From NCBI GenBank assembly GCA_032717465.1, contig CM064653.1, positions 38,631,055 to 38,695,054 of the forward strand: DNA of 64,000 bases, given 5' to 3'. Below are positions 1-11,135 of this stretch, piece after piece. Positions within the stretch are counted from its first letter, which is position 1. Every line of letters begins with the position of its first letter. The notes beneath the pieces were generated by a model. The model saw only the letters and a program-made list of their open reading frames with translations. It made no database searches and was not told the origin of the DNA. The translations under genes were made by a program, and so were the position numbers. This stretch comes from Coenobita brevimanus. Taxonomy: Eukaryota > Arthropoda > Malacostraca > Decapoda > Coenobitidae.

Positions 1-1345
1 GAAGAGAGAGAGAGGGAAGGAGGCCAGACGATTAGTGTGATAAAAGATGCGTGGAGAAGGGAGAAGAGGAGTTACGTGATGAGAAGAGAGAAGAAAATAC
101 AGAAGCGGAGAGAAGTGGAGAAGTGATGGAAGGAAGGAAGAAAAGCGATTAGTGTGATGAAAGGAGTGTGAAGAAAGGAAGAAAGGAGAAGAGTGCACGG
201 ATGGAAGGTGAAAAGAGGAGGGAAGGAGGGAGGAGAGGGAAGGGAAGAGTGTGGAGGGAAGGAGGGAGGAGGGAGGAGGGTGGAGGGACAGTGGGAGGAG
301 AGTGGAGGGAAAGGAGGAGGAGGGAGAAGAAAAGTTGCCAGAGTTATATATTGAGTCTCACAGCCCATCATCATCACTATCATCATTATCACCATCTCAT
401 CACTATCACCACCGCTACCACCATATCTATCATTACAATCATCACCTTCATTGTTAATACCATCGCAAACACTATCAGTATCACCCCTCATCACTATTAT
501 CACCCTTCATCACTATCATCACCACCACCATAACCATATCTATCATCACAATTATCACCATCATCGCTATCACTACTGCCATCATTATCAACACCATTCA
601 CTCTCACCATCACCACGCTCTTCGCCATCAGGCACAGAATGAAAAGAGAAGAGGGAAGAAGAAAAGCAAAAAGAGAAGTGTGAGAAGAGACGAAAAACGA
701 AGAGAAAAGAGGAAGGAAGGACAGTGTGATGAAGGAAACGTGAAAAATAGAAGAAAGAGAGATAAAAAGAAGAGAGAATGAGAGAAAAGAGGGGAGGAGA
801 AAAACTGAGAAAAGAGAAACGGATAGATGAGAGGGAAGGATACAAGACGATTAAAATGACGGAGGAAGCTTAAGAGGGAAGACAAAAGCAGAGAAAGAAA
901 AGGAGAGGAAAAGGAAGGCGAATAAGAGTGAAAAGAATGAAGGAGAAAGACATTTAGAGTGTTAAAGAAAGCGTGAGAGAAAGAAAAACAGGGAGGAAAG
1001 GAGAGAAGCGAGGACAGAATAGGAGAGAAGAAAGGGAAGGAGAAAAGACGATTAGAGTGATGAAGGAAGCGTGATGGGAGGAGGGAGGGGAGGAGGGAGG
1101 GAGAAGAAAAGAGGCTGCCAGGGCTTTATATTGAGTCTGAGAGCCCATCACCATCACTATCATCGCCATCACCATCATCACCGCTACCTCCATCACCGCT
1201 ATCACCGTCGTTATCGCCAGTCACCACTATCACCCTCATCACCATCCCCACCATTATCACCGGTCCCAGTATCATCATCGCCACCATAAACACTATCACC
1301 ATCACGATCACAGCCATTATCACCATCATAATCCTTGTCATTACC
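1..1345 (+). repeat. Tandemly duplicated purine-rich plus CAT/CAC module
   Basis: A GA-rich block followed by a CATCAC-type block occurs twice, about 777 bp apart. Both copies share the junction around TATATTGAGTCT (345-356) and TTATATTGAGTCT (1125-1137), followed by CAT/CAC runs. Inside the purine blocks a sub-motif around GACGATTAGTGTGATGAAGG recurs near 28, 146, 845 and 1047. His/Ser-rich and Met/Asp-rich ORFs here are products of the trinucleotide repeats. No gene is supported. Confidence 0.8.
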
Positions 1346-1367
1346 ACCTGACACTTTCATGTGGACC

Positions 1368-1590
1368 CAACTCCTTTTACTCTAACTTGGCCTAAATAAA
1401 TGACATCTCTCCAATGTTGAGCTGTTGCAATAGATTAACCCTTGAACATAATGCTAGTCACGAAGAAGTGCTGTGGAAGAGATGCAGAGGCGTAACACTT
1501 ATTTCTGTGCCCCTGAGCTACGTGAAACAAGCTGCAAAAGGTGGAAAATCTGACACAGTTAGTACAATACCATAATACCATAACACCAGG
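1368..1590 (+). mobile_element. Dispersed MITE-like repeat, family A (copy 1)
   Basis: Shares an extended match with 7288-7491 and, inverted, with 19783-19980. The strongest core is around GTCACGAAGAAGTGCT (1455-1470), with a left end near TTTTACTCTAACTTGGCC and a distal GCTACGTGAAACAAGCTG. The right end is degraded relative to copy 2. No ORF; family unnamed. Confidence 0.65.
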
Positions 1591-1810
1591 GCCGGGTTTA
1601 AGGTGGTATAGGAGGGTTCGTATCATCTTTTCCTTCGTGATTTATTATGCATATACATATCAATACTGTGTCCGTGTTATTTATATTTACGAGTATTTGC
1701 CTCAACAACGTATAAGGGAGATGAGAAGAAGTAACGAGAAAAATAAATCGCTGAGAAAGAGGTGTTGCGGATTTCCCATACCACCTACAATACTAGTCCA
1801 GACCTAAATG
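1591..1810. other. Unique sequence, no feature recognised
   Basis: Ordinary-complexity DNA. A phrase near 1630-1650 (GTGATTTATTATGCATAT) resembles stretches at 14660 and 19800, hinting that family A or an associated repeat extends here. No gene seen. Confidence 0.5.
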
Positions 1811-1906
1811 GGATATCTCTAGCGTATGACAACAGACGGTGGGTATTAGTGCCAAAGTGGTGACGCTAATACCATACCAAGAGATTAGAATGTGATATCC
1901 CTAGCG

Positions 1907-1911
<5 letters not shown>
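1811..1911 (+). repeat. 82-bp-spaced direct repeats flanking a SINE-like fragment
   Basis: GATATCTCTAGCGTATGA at 1812-1829 and GATATCCCTAGCGTATGA at 1894-1911 flank about 64 bp. That insert contains GACGGTGGGTATTAGTGCC, closely similar to the 3' half of the SINE at 49740-50084 (near 49950). The direct repeats could be a target-site duplication around a short SINE relic. Confidence 0.55.

Positions 1912-1941
<30 letters not shown>
1911..1941 (+). repeat. (AG)n microsatellite
   Basis: Uninterrupted AG dinucleotide run of about 30 bp immediately after the preceding direct repeat. Confidence 0.97.
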
Positions 1942-1944
<3 letters not shown>

Positions 1945-2100
1945 TGTCTCTTTTGGTATATCGTAGGTGGATTGCTGGATCTCGGAAACGGGCGTCACTG
2001 CGTATTATGTCCAGGGACGGATTATCAAACACACTCCTTTCATAGGGTACACATGACCACAGCCGGATTAAAGAGAAAAAAATCACCATTCCATTCCATT
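1942..2100. other. Unique sequence, no feature recognised
   Basis: Short non-repetitive interval. Nothing gene-like seen. Confidence 0.5.
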
Positions 2101-2300
2101 CCCCTCCTACTCGCACTACCACGGGTCCACTCCCACTTCACTACCAGGAACCATTTTAGCACACGCTACCATAACACCTTTCTCGTTACCACCACTTCCC
2201 CCCCCCTCCCAACCACCACCACCACTTCCCATTCATCGCCATCACTCCACCACCACCACCACCACCACCATGAGGGGCGAGGCGTGGTGGTGTGTGTGTG
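2101..2300 (+). repeat. (ACC)n-rich tract ending in short (GT)n
   Basis: CCACTACC/ACCACC-rich DNA with an uninterrupted (CAC)n around 2248-2272, then a short GT run at 2290-2302. Confidence 0.9.
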
Positions 2301-2379
2301 TGGGTGAATCTGGCATGCATGACGGCGTTGGCTATAATGTAGGGAATAATTCACATGCATGGACGCTGAATAATCTCAC

Positions 2380-2930
2380 AGCCTACTCTCCCTCCCCTCT
2401 CTCCCTGGTCAGCCTCCCCTCTCTCCCTTCACCCTTCCTACTCTTTCTCTCTCTCTCCCTTCCCCCTCCTCTCCCCACCTCCCATCTTCTCGTTCTCTCA
2501 TTTTTCCTCTCATCCCACTCCCTCCTTCCTCCTTTCCCTCCCTCACCCCTCTTCCTGCCTCCCCTCCTCTTAATCCCTTCAGTACGAGGCCTCCAGCTGA
2601 GTAATGTCTGAATAATTTGACACTCTACATCCCCACCCTCTCTCTCCCCCCCTCCCTCTCCCCTCCACTTTACCCCTCTCTCCCTTCTCCCTCCCTCTCC
2701 CTTCCACTTCATCCATCTCTCCCCTCTCCTCCCTTTCTCTCCCCCCCTGCCCTCCTTCCTCTCTCCTCTCCTCCCCTCTCTGCTCATCTCCTTCTCCCTT
2801 ATCATATCCCAACCACCCTTATTCCCCTCCCTCCCGTTTCTCTCTTCTTCCCCCATCGCCCATCCATATCCTCCTCCTCTCCTAATTAACCTCTCTCTCT
2901 CTCTCTCTCTCTCTCTCCCCTCCTCTTAAC
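2380..2930 (+). repeat. Polypyrimidine tract
   Basis: Almost pure C/T with CTCCCTCTCCC-type phrases and (CT)n at 2891-2917, interrupted at 2571-2632 by a degraded TTAA-element fragment (AATCCCTTCAGTACGAGG). Ser/Pro/Leu ORFs (+) and Arg/Glu/Gly ORFs (-) are compositional. Confidence 0.9.
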
Positions 2931-3170
2931 CTCTTCAACAACAACCCTCCTTCGATATGACGAAATTTATCAGGCGGTAACAGGAACAAAATGTAACAAT
3001 GCATAAAGGATAAATTATTCCACCTCTCTCTCTCTCTCTCTCTCTCTCTCCTGCTCTTCACCCCGTCAACACAATAACGTCTCCACTGACCCGGATAAAG
3101 TCGTGAGGGGGTAGGAAGAATAATTTATATGCAAGAGGGATGAATTATTTGGCATCGAGCGGACTCAACC
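2930..3170 (+). repeat. Degraded TTAA-element fragments around a (CT)n run
   Basis: Phrases such as GAACAAAATGTAACAATGC (2981-2999) and CGGATAAAGTCGTGAGG (3092-3108) resemble the arm of the palindromic TTAA family (compare 7580-7620). A (CT)n run lies at about 3023-3050. Confidence 0.45.
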
Positions 3171-3665
3171 CTCCTACTCCTCTCCTCCCCTTCTTCTCAA
3201 TCCCCAATCGCTTCTCTCCCCACCCCACTCCTCCCTCCCGTCCCCACCCAACCCCTCTCCTTCCTTCCTTCCCAACCTTTCCCATCCCCGTTCCTTACCT
3301 TTCCCTCCCCTTCCCTTCCCTCCCCAGCCCATCTCAATTCATCCCATGCCATCCCACTCCACTCATCCCCTCCCCTCCTCTCCTTCCCCCCACCCCACCC
3401 CACTCTATCCTACTCTACCCCTCCCAGCCCCTCGCCTCCCTTCCCTCCCCACACCATTCCACTCTACCCCACTCCACCTCAGCCATCCCCTAGCCTCCCC
3501 TCTCCTCCCATCACCATCCAACTCCACTCCACCCAACCCCTCCAGTCTTCTCCCCTCCCCACTTCACTTTTCTCCTCTCCTCCATTTCCAGCACCACCCC
3601 TCCCCTCCTCCCCCCTCCCTACCCCAGCCCACCCTTCCCCTCCCCTTTCCCCTAACCACTTTACT
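3170..3665 (+). repeat. Polypyrimidine tract with CCCACTCCA/CCATCC motifs
   Basis: C/T/A-rich, nearly G-free DNA of ACCCC, CTCCCC and CCACTCC words. The Pro/Ser-rich ORFs across it are compositional. Confidence 0.9.
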
Positions 3666-3685
3666 GTGATCATTTATTCTTTTCA

Positions 3686-3910
3686 TTAATCCCTCCACAA
3701 CGTATACCGGTACTATTTCCGATTTATTCTTGCTACCTACTGACGATTTCACTCAGCCTGGGAAAATCTGAGTCACTGAAGGGGTTGATGAAGGCTACGT
3801 CACTCCCCTGAAGTTGTAAAAAGTCTCTCCTAGGTCAAAAAAAAAAAATCGTCTGAAGATAGCAAGAATATACTGAAAAAAAAAAGAAGTCCTCAGAATG
3901 AAAGGGTTAA
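3686..3910. mobile_element. Palindromic TTAA-ended MITE-like element, copy 1
   Basis: Begins TTAATCCCTCCA and ends GAAAGGGTTAA, so TTAA flanks both ends. Inside are inverted arms: GCTACCTACTGACGATTTCA on the left and TCGTCTGAAGATAGCAAG on the right. The centre reads GAAGGGGTTGATGAAGG then CACTCCCCTGAAG. About 225 bp, no ORF. TTAA ends followed by a CCC-type terminus are the hallmark of piggyBac-superfamily elements; assignment to that superfamily is inferred. Confidence 0.7.
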
Positions 3911-3929
3911 TTCCATCAGTACTCCCCCC

Positions 3930-3935
3930 CCCGTC

Positions 3936-4002
<67 letters not shown>
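3930..4002 (+). repeat. (GTCT)n / (CT)n compound microsatellite
   Basis: CTGT tetranucleotides from about 3938 pass into (CT)n ending near 4002. Confidence 0.95.
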
Positions 4003-4003
<1 letters not shown>

Positions 4004-4105
4004 GTATGATGACGTCTCCTTAATACCTAATTCACCCCCATCCGACAATCGATTTCTTCAGCTTTGAGAAGGACACTCATAATGCAAAGGCTAAATAAAT
4101 AAATA
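4003..4105. mobile_element. TTAA-family half element
   Basis: AATCGATTTCTTCAGCTTTG (4047-4066) followed by GAGAAGGACACTCATAATG matches one arm of the palindromic family. The partner arm is absent. Confidence 0.45.
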
Positions 4106-4440
4106 AATAAACAAGTAAATAACCCTACCGTTACGTTCAGGCGTTTTTTATTTATTTTTTCAATCCTATTATTTATTTTATTTGCAATTATTTCTTGCTG
4201 CAACCATACCCAACCACGCTTACCTACCATAATGAGAAACACAATAATTCGACTTATTATTAACTATTATTATTTTTTTCTCGCTGAGTATTGTTGTTGT
4301 TGTTGTTGCTATTACTCCTGTCCCTACTAAACTACTACTACTACTACTATTACCACTACTACTACCACCACCATCTGTATTATTATTATTATTATTATTA
4401 TTATAAATACTGATGCTTTTGTTCCTGTTTTACTTTTAAC
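4106..4440 (+). repeat. AT-rich interval with several trinucleotide runs
   Basis: Contains (AAAT)n near 4094-4112, (GTT)n near 4290-4308, (ACT)n near 4328-4372 and (ATT)n near 4378-4403. No gene seen. Confidence 0.85.
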
Positions 4441-4629
4441 TGGAGATTTCCCCACACCTTCACCATCACATGAGACAGCAATATGAAAGAAATATATATA
4501 AAAAGAAAAATAAAGTCATGTCACCTCCACAATCACAGGAAAAACGGTGCACAGTAAGTATGGTAAGCACAGCACAGCACAAGAGCCGCCATGCACAGTG
4601 CCTGACGTGAATGCAACAAACAGGCTGAT
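4441..4629. other. Unique sequence, no feature recognised
   Basis: Ordinary-complexity AT-rich sequence leading into the following minisatellite. Confidence 0.5.
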
Positions 4630-5015
4630 TGCATGCCAGTACCAAGAATGCCTACCGTTACCACACGTGCCTCATACTACCATACATATCATACTACCAC
4701 AAATACTGCCAAACATCCCTCATACTACCACACATGCGTCATACTTCCACGAGTCGCACAATACCACAAAATACGACCAAGCATCCTTTATACCACCACA
4801 CATCCCTCATACTACTAAAAATATTACCACATATGCCTCATACTATCACACACATGCCTCATACTACCACTGATACCACCACACACACCTCATACTACCA
4901 GTGACACTACCACACGTCCCATACTACCACAGAGTCTACCGTATGTATCTCTACTACTTTACCACACATCCCTCACACCACCACAAATACTTCACACACT
5001 TCATACCGCCACAAA
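4630..5015 (+). repeat. Degenerate CATACTACCACA minisatellite
   Basis: Variants of CCTCATACTACCACACATG recur with variable spacing of about 20-30 bp. Tyr/His/Thr-rich ORFs in three frames reflect the repeat. Confidence 0.85.
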
Positions 5016-5092
5016 CAACCAAGACTGAACGGGTCTTTAGTATGTATTAGTAGGTATACATCCAGACTTCATGGTAAAGCCAGAAATGCATG

Positions 5093-5295
5093 AAAGTAGT
5101 GCATGACAGTGGTGGCAGCGGAATGTTGGTTGTTGCTGTGGTGGTGAAATGTTGGTTGTTGTGGTGGTGGTGAAATGTTGGTTGTTGTGGTGGTGGTGAA
5201 ATGTTGGTTGTTGTTGTTGTGGTGGTGGTGGTGGTGGTGGAACGCTGACTGTTGTGGTGGTGGTGGAATGTTGGTTGTTGTGGTTGTGGAGGTGG
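5093..5295 (+). repeat. GTGGTG / AATGTTGGTTGTTG minisatellite
   Basis: About seven copies of a unit combining (GTG)n with GAAATGTTGGTTGTTG. Minus-strand His/Thr/Gln ORFs are repeat products. Confidence 0.9.
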
Positions 5296-5625
5296 ATAAG
5301 CATGAAGGTACTATCAACAGACTTGGGATCCATTCAATTTGATCAATTCCAAATAAACCCCCTTCCTACAAAGCATGACGTATACCATGCATAAGACGAT
5401 GGACCTAAAGATAAAGGAAATAAGAGACGGTTTTTATATTTCACACTCTGATGTTGTCATTATGGCAACGCTAAGAAGTAGTGGGTTAAAAGGCTGTTTA
5501 CTTTCAATGTAATTCATTTGTTTTTTTCCATATAACAGATGCATGGGTTTATATAGTAACTATTTTGGCCTGTAGTGACTGTTTCACCATTGTATTAAGG
5601 CAATGAAGGAGCATATACAAAAAAA

Positions 5626-5626
<1 letters not shown>
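5296..5626. other. Unique sequence, no feature recognised
   Basis: Non-repetitive, moderately AT-rich. No gene-like ORF. Confidence 0.5.

Positions 5627-5692
<66 letters not shown>
5627..5692 (+). repeat. (CA)33 microsatellite
   Basis: Uninterrupted CA run of 66 bp. Confidence 0.98.
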
Positions 5693-5696
<4 letters not shown>

Positions 5697-6000
5697 GAAG
5701 TGAAAACAACATGAGATAAAATTAGCCAGACAAAAACCTTCCACTCACAGAAACTTGCGAGCACGGCACCTCATCTCTCAACCAAAAACACAACACCAAA
5801 GCTGGCAGGGATAGTCCAAAATAATAGAACCAATCTGTGAAATTACATGTGCAAATAAAGTACAGGGCTTAAGGAACTTATAAAACAAAATCAGATAATA
5901 TTTACGAATTTTAGGCAAGATGCACAGATTAAAGATATAAAAAAAATCCATTAGTCACATTACAAAACATGAGTTGCTTTATTAAGTGTAACTCCAATTT
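5693..6000. other. Unique AT-rich sequence
   Basis: Nothing gene-like, no repeat recognised. Confidence 0.5.
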
Positions 6001-6150
6001 ATGTCTGTTCATCGAATCAACTCCAATTCGCCTAGCTACTTTCCTAATCAGTTCCACTTAACCCATTTTTCTGATCAGTTCCAATTCGCCTATTTTGCCA
6101 GTCAATTCCAATTTTCCTATAATCCCAATCAATTCCAATTCCATTCAAAA
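6001..6150 (+). repeat. Degenerate AATTCCAATT minisatellite
   Basis: Variants of CAGTTCCAATTCGCCTA recur at roughly 30-bp spacing. The 75-aa ORF with repeated Asn-Gln-Phe-like words reflects this. Confidence 0.75.
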
Positions 6151-6169
6151 ATCCCCCACCAAACGCCCT

Positions 6170-6680
6170 ACATACACATGCCAAGACTGCATGGTTGCGG
6201 TGGAGGTGGTGGCTGCATGGTACGGTAGTGGAGTGCATGACAGACTAGCATAGAAGTGCATGGAGAACCAGCCTAGCAGGAGCGAATTGTGGTGACAGGA
6301 GTGGTGGACCCATGTTGCAGCACGAGTCCCATGTTTGGTGTTGTGGTAGAGCAGCGCATGACCAACTAGCCTGCCAGGAGTGCATGACGGGACTTCCAAG
6401 AATTCATGACGGCAGTAGTGAAATGTTACTTGTTACGGTATGGCTGGGAATGTTTGTAGGCGTTGTAGTAAAAAGTTAAAAGTTCAGTGTTTGGTGTTGT
6501 GGCAATGAAGCGCATGACGGGACTTCCAAGACTGCATGACGGCAGCAACTTTAGTGGAATCCTGGCTGATGTGGTACGAGTGTTTGTTTTTTGTAGCAGG
6601 GGTAGAATGTTTGTTGCTGTGGAGTGCATGACAACCTCGGCTGGCAGGTGTGCATGATGTGTAGCGCATGAGACTCGTCA
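6170..6680 (+). repeat. Interspersed GCATGAC-motif repeats
   Basis: The block GCATGACGGGACTTCCAAGA appears at about 6382 and 6512, each followed by CATGACGGCAG. GTGCATGA/GCGCATGA recurs about every 40-120 bp, and GTTTGGTGTTGTGG occurs twice. A diverged long-unit tandem repeat. Confidence 0.75.
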
Positions 6681-7287
6681 ACAATAACACACTGCACTCG
6701 TCACCACCATCACTGATAAGCCACCGATGACCCACCACCCACACCAGCTGCTACGGCGGGGGAGGTGGTGGTGGAGGTGATCGTGGTGGGGGAAGTGGAA
6801 TGCTGGTGATGGTGGTGGTGGTGGTGGTGGTGGTGGGATGTTTGTTGCTCTGGCAGTGGACGTTAGTTGTGGTGGTGGATTTTTTTTTTTTTTCTTTTTG
6901 GTGGTGTCGGTGAAATTCTGGTGGAACGCTTATTGCTGTGGTGGAATGCTGGTTGTTGCAGTGGACGGTGGTACTGGCGGTGGGGGAAATGGTGGTGGTT
7001 GTGACAGTTAAATGCTGGCTATCTTTTTTTTTTTTTGCTCCGGGTGTGGCAGTGATGGTGATGGCAGTACAAGAGGCGATGGGAAGTTAGTAGCTGTGGT
7101 AGTGACAGTGGTGATGGAATGTTGGTAGTTGTGGTAGTGATAGTGGTGATGGAATGTTGGTAGTTATGGTCGTGACTAGTATGTACTGTTGGTAGTTGTG
7201 GTAGTGACAGCGGAAATGGAATGCTGGTAGTCATGGTAGTATGATGGTAGGTATGGTAGATAGGTCCCACTTGCTTATGGTATTAAA
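6680..7287 (+). repeat. (GGT)n tract and 36-bp-scale GGTAGTTGTGGTAGTGA repeats
   Basis: GGTGGTGG runs at 6755-7010, poly(T) near 6878 and 7024, then three or four copies of GGTAGTTGTGGTAGTGACAG with GATGGAATGTTGG (7085-7250). Confidence 0.85.
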
Positions 7288-7491
7288 TTCTTCTTACTCT
7301 AACCTGGCCTAAAACTGCCATCTCCCCACCTTGAATACTGAGTCGTAACAAAAGATTAACAACACAATATAATGTTAGTCACGAAGAAGTGCTATGGATG
7401 CGATGCAGTCACATATTTTTTTTTTCTCATGAGTTACGTGAAATAAGCTGAAAAAGGACGAAAATCCAAACCAGGTTAAGGTGAAAAGACT
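7288..7491 (+). mobile_element. MITE-like repeat, family A (copy 2, best copy)
   Basis: Left end TTCTTACTCTAACCTGGCC and right end CCAGGTTAAGGTGAAAAGAC form imperfect terminal inverted repeats of about 18 bp. The interior carries GTTAGTCACGAAGAAGTGCT shared with copies at 1368 and 19783. About 200 bp, non-coding. TSD not resolved. Confidence 0.65.
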
Positions 7492-7494
7492 GTA

Positions 7495-7645
7495 ATGACC
7501 ACGAAGACCCCTCCAGCATGCGAAGGGTTAAGGAGAGCTATGTTTAACCCATCCAGTTTGTAAAGATTCTCCTGAGCTGAATAAAATCGTCTGGAGGAAG
7601 CGGGAACAAAATGAAAATACCGTCCTCGTGGTGAAGAGATGGAGG
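7495..7645. mobile_element. TTAA-family element, right arm
   Basis: CTGAGCTGAATAAAATCG then TCTGGAGGAAGCGGGAACAA (from about 7573) is one of the cleanest right arms of the palindromic TTAA family. GAAGGGTTAAG and TTTAACCCATCCAG upstream correspond to the element centre. The left arm is poor. Confidence 0.6.
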
Positions 7646-8730
7646 TGTGGGGTCCTATGGTACCTGTGAAGATGGTATTAATGGTAGAGTGGTTGTGTGG
7701 TAATTCTGGCGAAAGTCGTGGTAGCTAGAGGAAGGAGGGTGGTAGGTGATGTAACTGGGCTTGTGGTGGTAATGGTAAGTGATGGTAGTTGTATGGTTGG
7801 TGGTAGCTGAAGTAGCATGAGTGGTGGTAGTTGGCGTATGTTTGATGGTAGTTGTGGTGGTAAAGTCGGTGGCAGTTCTGGTAGTATGGTTAATGGTAGC
7901 TGTGACAGTATGCTTGGTGGTGGCTGTGGTAGTGGTTGCAGCAGTATGGTTGCCGGTAGCCGTGGCAGTATGGTTAGTGATGATATTGGTACTGTAGGTG
8001 TTGTGGTAATACCAGGTTATGGTTATAATGGCAGCGGGGATAAGGGTAATTACAAGAGTGGGTATGGCAGAGGTGGTGAGGGTTATGGTAGGGGTGTAGT
8101 GGGCCATGGTAGTTACGGTAAGGTCCATGGTAGGGAGGGTGACGGCCATGACTGGGGAGGTGAGAGCTGTGGCAGGAGTGATGTGGGTCATAGTAGGGGT
8201 GGTAATGGTAGATGTTAAATGGTCCATGGTATAGAACGTGAGAGTCATAGTACCACACGTGAGGACCATGGCGGTGGAGGTGAGGACCACAGTAAGGATG
8301 GAAAAGGATAAGGCAGAGGAGGTGAGAGTCACGGTACGAGAGAAGTAGGTCATGGAAGGGATGGTACTGGTAGAGGTGTAGTGGGCCATGGTAGTGGAAA
8401 TGAGGTCCATGGGAGGGGTGGTGAGCGGGATGGTAGGGAAAGAGGGGCCACGAAAGGAGGGAAATGGACCATGGGAGGGGTGGTAATGGTGAAGGTTAAA
8501 TGATCCATGGTACAGGTGATGGCCATGGCAGGGGAAGTGAGGTGATGGCCATGGTAGAGGATGTGAGGTGATGTTCATGGTAGGTGAGATGAGGGCCATG
8601 GTAGGGGAGGTGAGGGCCATGGTAGGGGAGGTGAGGGCCATGGTTGGGGAGGTGAGGGCCATGGCAGAGGGGGGGTGAGGTGATGGCCATGGTAGGGGTG
8701 GTAATGGTAGGGGTGGTCGGGTTTGGTGGA
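7646..8730 (+). repeat. GGTAATGGTAG/GCCATGG minisatellite block
   Basis: About 1.1 kb of G/T/A-rich variants of GGTAGTGG and GTGAGGGCCATGG. From 8580 to 8690 the unit becomes a clean 21-mer (GGTGAGGGCCATGGTAGGGG plus A), repeated four or five times. A 335-aa minus-strand ORF exists because this unit is seven codons long; it has no recognisable domain. Confidence 0.9.
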
Positions 8731-10970
8731 GTGGTCGCGTCTCTTTAATACCTTGTGGGGCTCCTACCCACCCCAGTGCCAGCCCTCGCTATTGATCCAC
8801 CTCCACCACCACCTCCACCACCACCACCACCATTTCTCCACCACTACTATCACTCCTCCACCACCAAAATCACTCCTTCAACGCCACCTTCACCAAGACC
8901 GCCACCTCCATTTCTCCACCATTACTATCATTCCTCCTCCTCCTCCATTACAATCATTCCTCTACCACCATCTTCACCACCACCCACCATTCCTCCATAT
9001 TTACTAACATTCCTTCTCCTCCACCATCACCACCAGCACTACCATTCCTCCACTACTATCATTCTCACCACCACCATTCCTACACCACTACTACATTCAT
9101 CCCCCTCCACCATTTCTCCACCACAATTAATCATTCCACTACCACCACAACTGTCATTCTTCCACTAAAACTACCACCATCACTACCACCACCCCATTAC
9201 TTTCATCAATCCTCCACTACAATCGCCATCACCACTACTATCATTCTATTATCACCACCTTCACCACCAGTCCTCCTCCCCCACCAGCAACTCCACTGTC
9301 ACCACACCATCATCACCATCTCCACCACTATCATTCCTCCACCACCACATCACCAACAGCACTACCATCATTCCTCTACCACCACTACCATTCCTAAACT
9401 ACCAACCAAACTACCATTACGTCATCCTTACTACCAGACACCATCTATTATTTTTTATTTCACCACCTCCACCAACACTGACATTTCACCACTCCATTAC
9501 TACCACCACTCCCCCACCATCATCACTCTGCTCCACCACTATCACAACAACAACGCTCCCTCACCACTACCTCCTCCACCATCATCATTCTATTGCCACC
9601 ACCACCACCAAGACCACCACAACGCTTCCTTACCACTACCACAATAACGACAATAACAACATCCCTCATAACCACTACCACCACCACCACAACAACAACA
9701 ACAACAACGACGACAAAAACATTCCTCACCATTATCACAGGCACAAATATGACAACTTTCTTCACCATCACCATCACCACCACATCCACTACCACTGCCA
9801 CCACAATTAGCTCCATTCCACTACTATTATCCCCAACCACCACCACCACAACTATCACCATTTCCAACCACAACTACCACCATCTCCAAACACCACTACA
9901 ACCATTACTCAACCACCACCATTACCTCTGTCACCACTAGCACCATCTCCAACCACAACTACTACCATTTCCAACCACAACTACCACAACTTACCTCGTC
10001 ACACCACATTAATAACTAAATGACCACCACAATCACCAGCCACTTTTTCACCTTCAGTCAAATCAATACTTCTCAAGCATTCTACCACAACTACAACCAT
10101 CTCTACCACAACTACGCCACAGCTCTACCACAACTATAAGCATTTGTACCACAACTACAACCATCTGGCACAACTATAACCATTTCTACCACAACTACAA
10201 CGATATCCTTCACCAATGCTGCCTTTATAACCATCGCCACCACTTCTACAACTATCTCCACCACATCTACAACCATCTCCACCACATCTACAACCATCTC
10301 CACCATATCTACAACCATCTCCATATCTACAACCATCTCCACCACATCTACAACCATCTCCACCACATCTTCAAACATCTCCACCACATCTACAACCATC
10401 ACTATCACAATTAAAAGACTTCAACAACTACACCACTACCACAATAACAACTACCTTTACCAAAATAACCATCACCGCTCCATGTCACCCCTGCAACCAC
10501 AACCACTTCTACCACTCAACCACAGTTCCAACTACCACTACCACAACTACAACCAACGCAACTACAATAGCCAACAACACTACTACTACCATCACAACTA
10601 CCATTCCTATTATTTTCAAATGATACTACTACTACTTGCGACTACTACCACTATTATCTGCACAGCCACTGCATATATCACCACTACTAACCACCATCAC
10701 CACCACTAACACACCTACCACCAACACTCCCACCACTATCATCATCACCACCATAATCCATCCACCACCATCATCATCATCACCATCCACTGAATCCACC
10801 AAGATCTATCTACCCACCACAATCACGTCATCCACAATCCATCCACTACCGCCACCACAATCATCCACAATCCATCCACTAACACCACCACAATCACAAT
10901 CAGTTCACCTCAATACCTACCACCACCACCACAATACCACCACCAATCCACTATCTACTCAATCCACTCT
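8731..10970 (+). repeat. 2.2-kb (ACC)n/(CCA)n-rich block
   Basis: Strongly G-poor DNA of CCACCA, CACTACCA and ACAACTAC words. Within 10250-10400 a 21-bp unit (CCATCTCCACCACATCTACA plus A) repeats about seven times. The His/Thr/Pro ORFs (+) and Val/Met/Asp ORFs (-) are repeat translations. Confidence 0.92.
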
Positions 10971-11135
10971 CCCCGGATCCACTCTCCGCCGGTTCCTCTA
11001 TCACCACCACCTTCCCCCGTCCAGACACTGAGGGGGGGAGGGGGGCGCGGCGACCCCTGACCTTCTGTGACGTCATACCCCCTCCCCCTTCCCCCTCCCC
11101 TCCCCTCCCCCTTCCCCAGGCCCGCCAGTTTTAAA
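10971..11135. other. GC-rich island with a CRE-like palindrome
   Basis: Unusually GC-rich for this window: G-run near 11031-11046, then GCGCGGCGACC, CTGTGACGTCATACC (palindrome TGACGTCA near 11068), C-rich stretch and TTTTAAAG near 11129. This could be a promoter-like fragment, but no gene follows. Confidence 0.3.

Noticed and set aside
7655..8662. 335-codon minus-strand frame with a 7-residue period
   Set aside because: Follows from a 21-bp minisatellite unit; no known repeat-protein motif.
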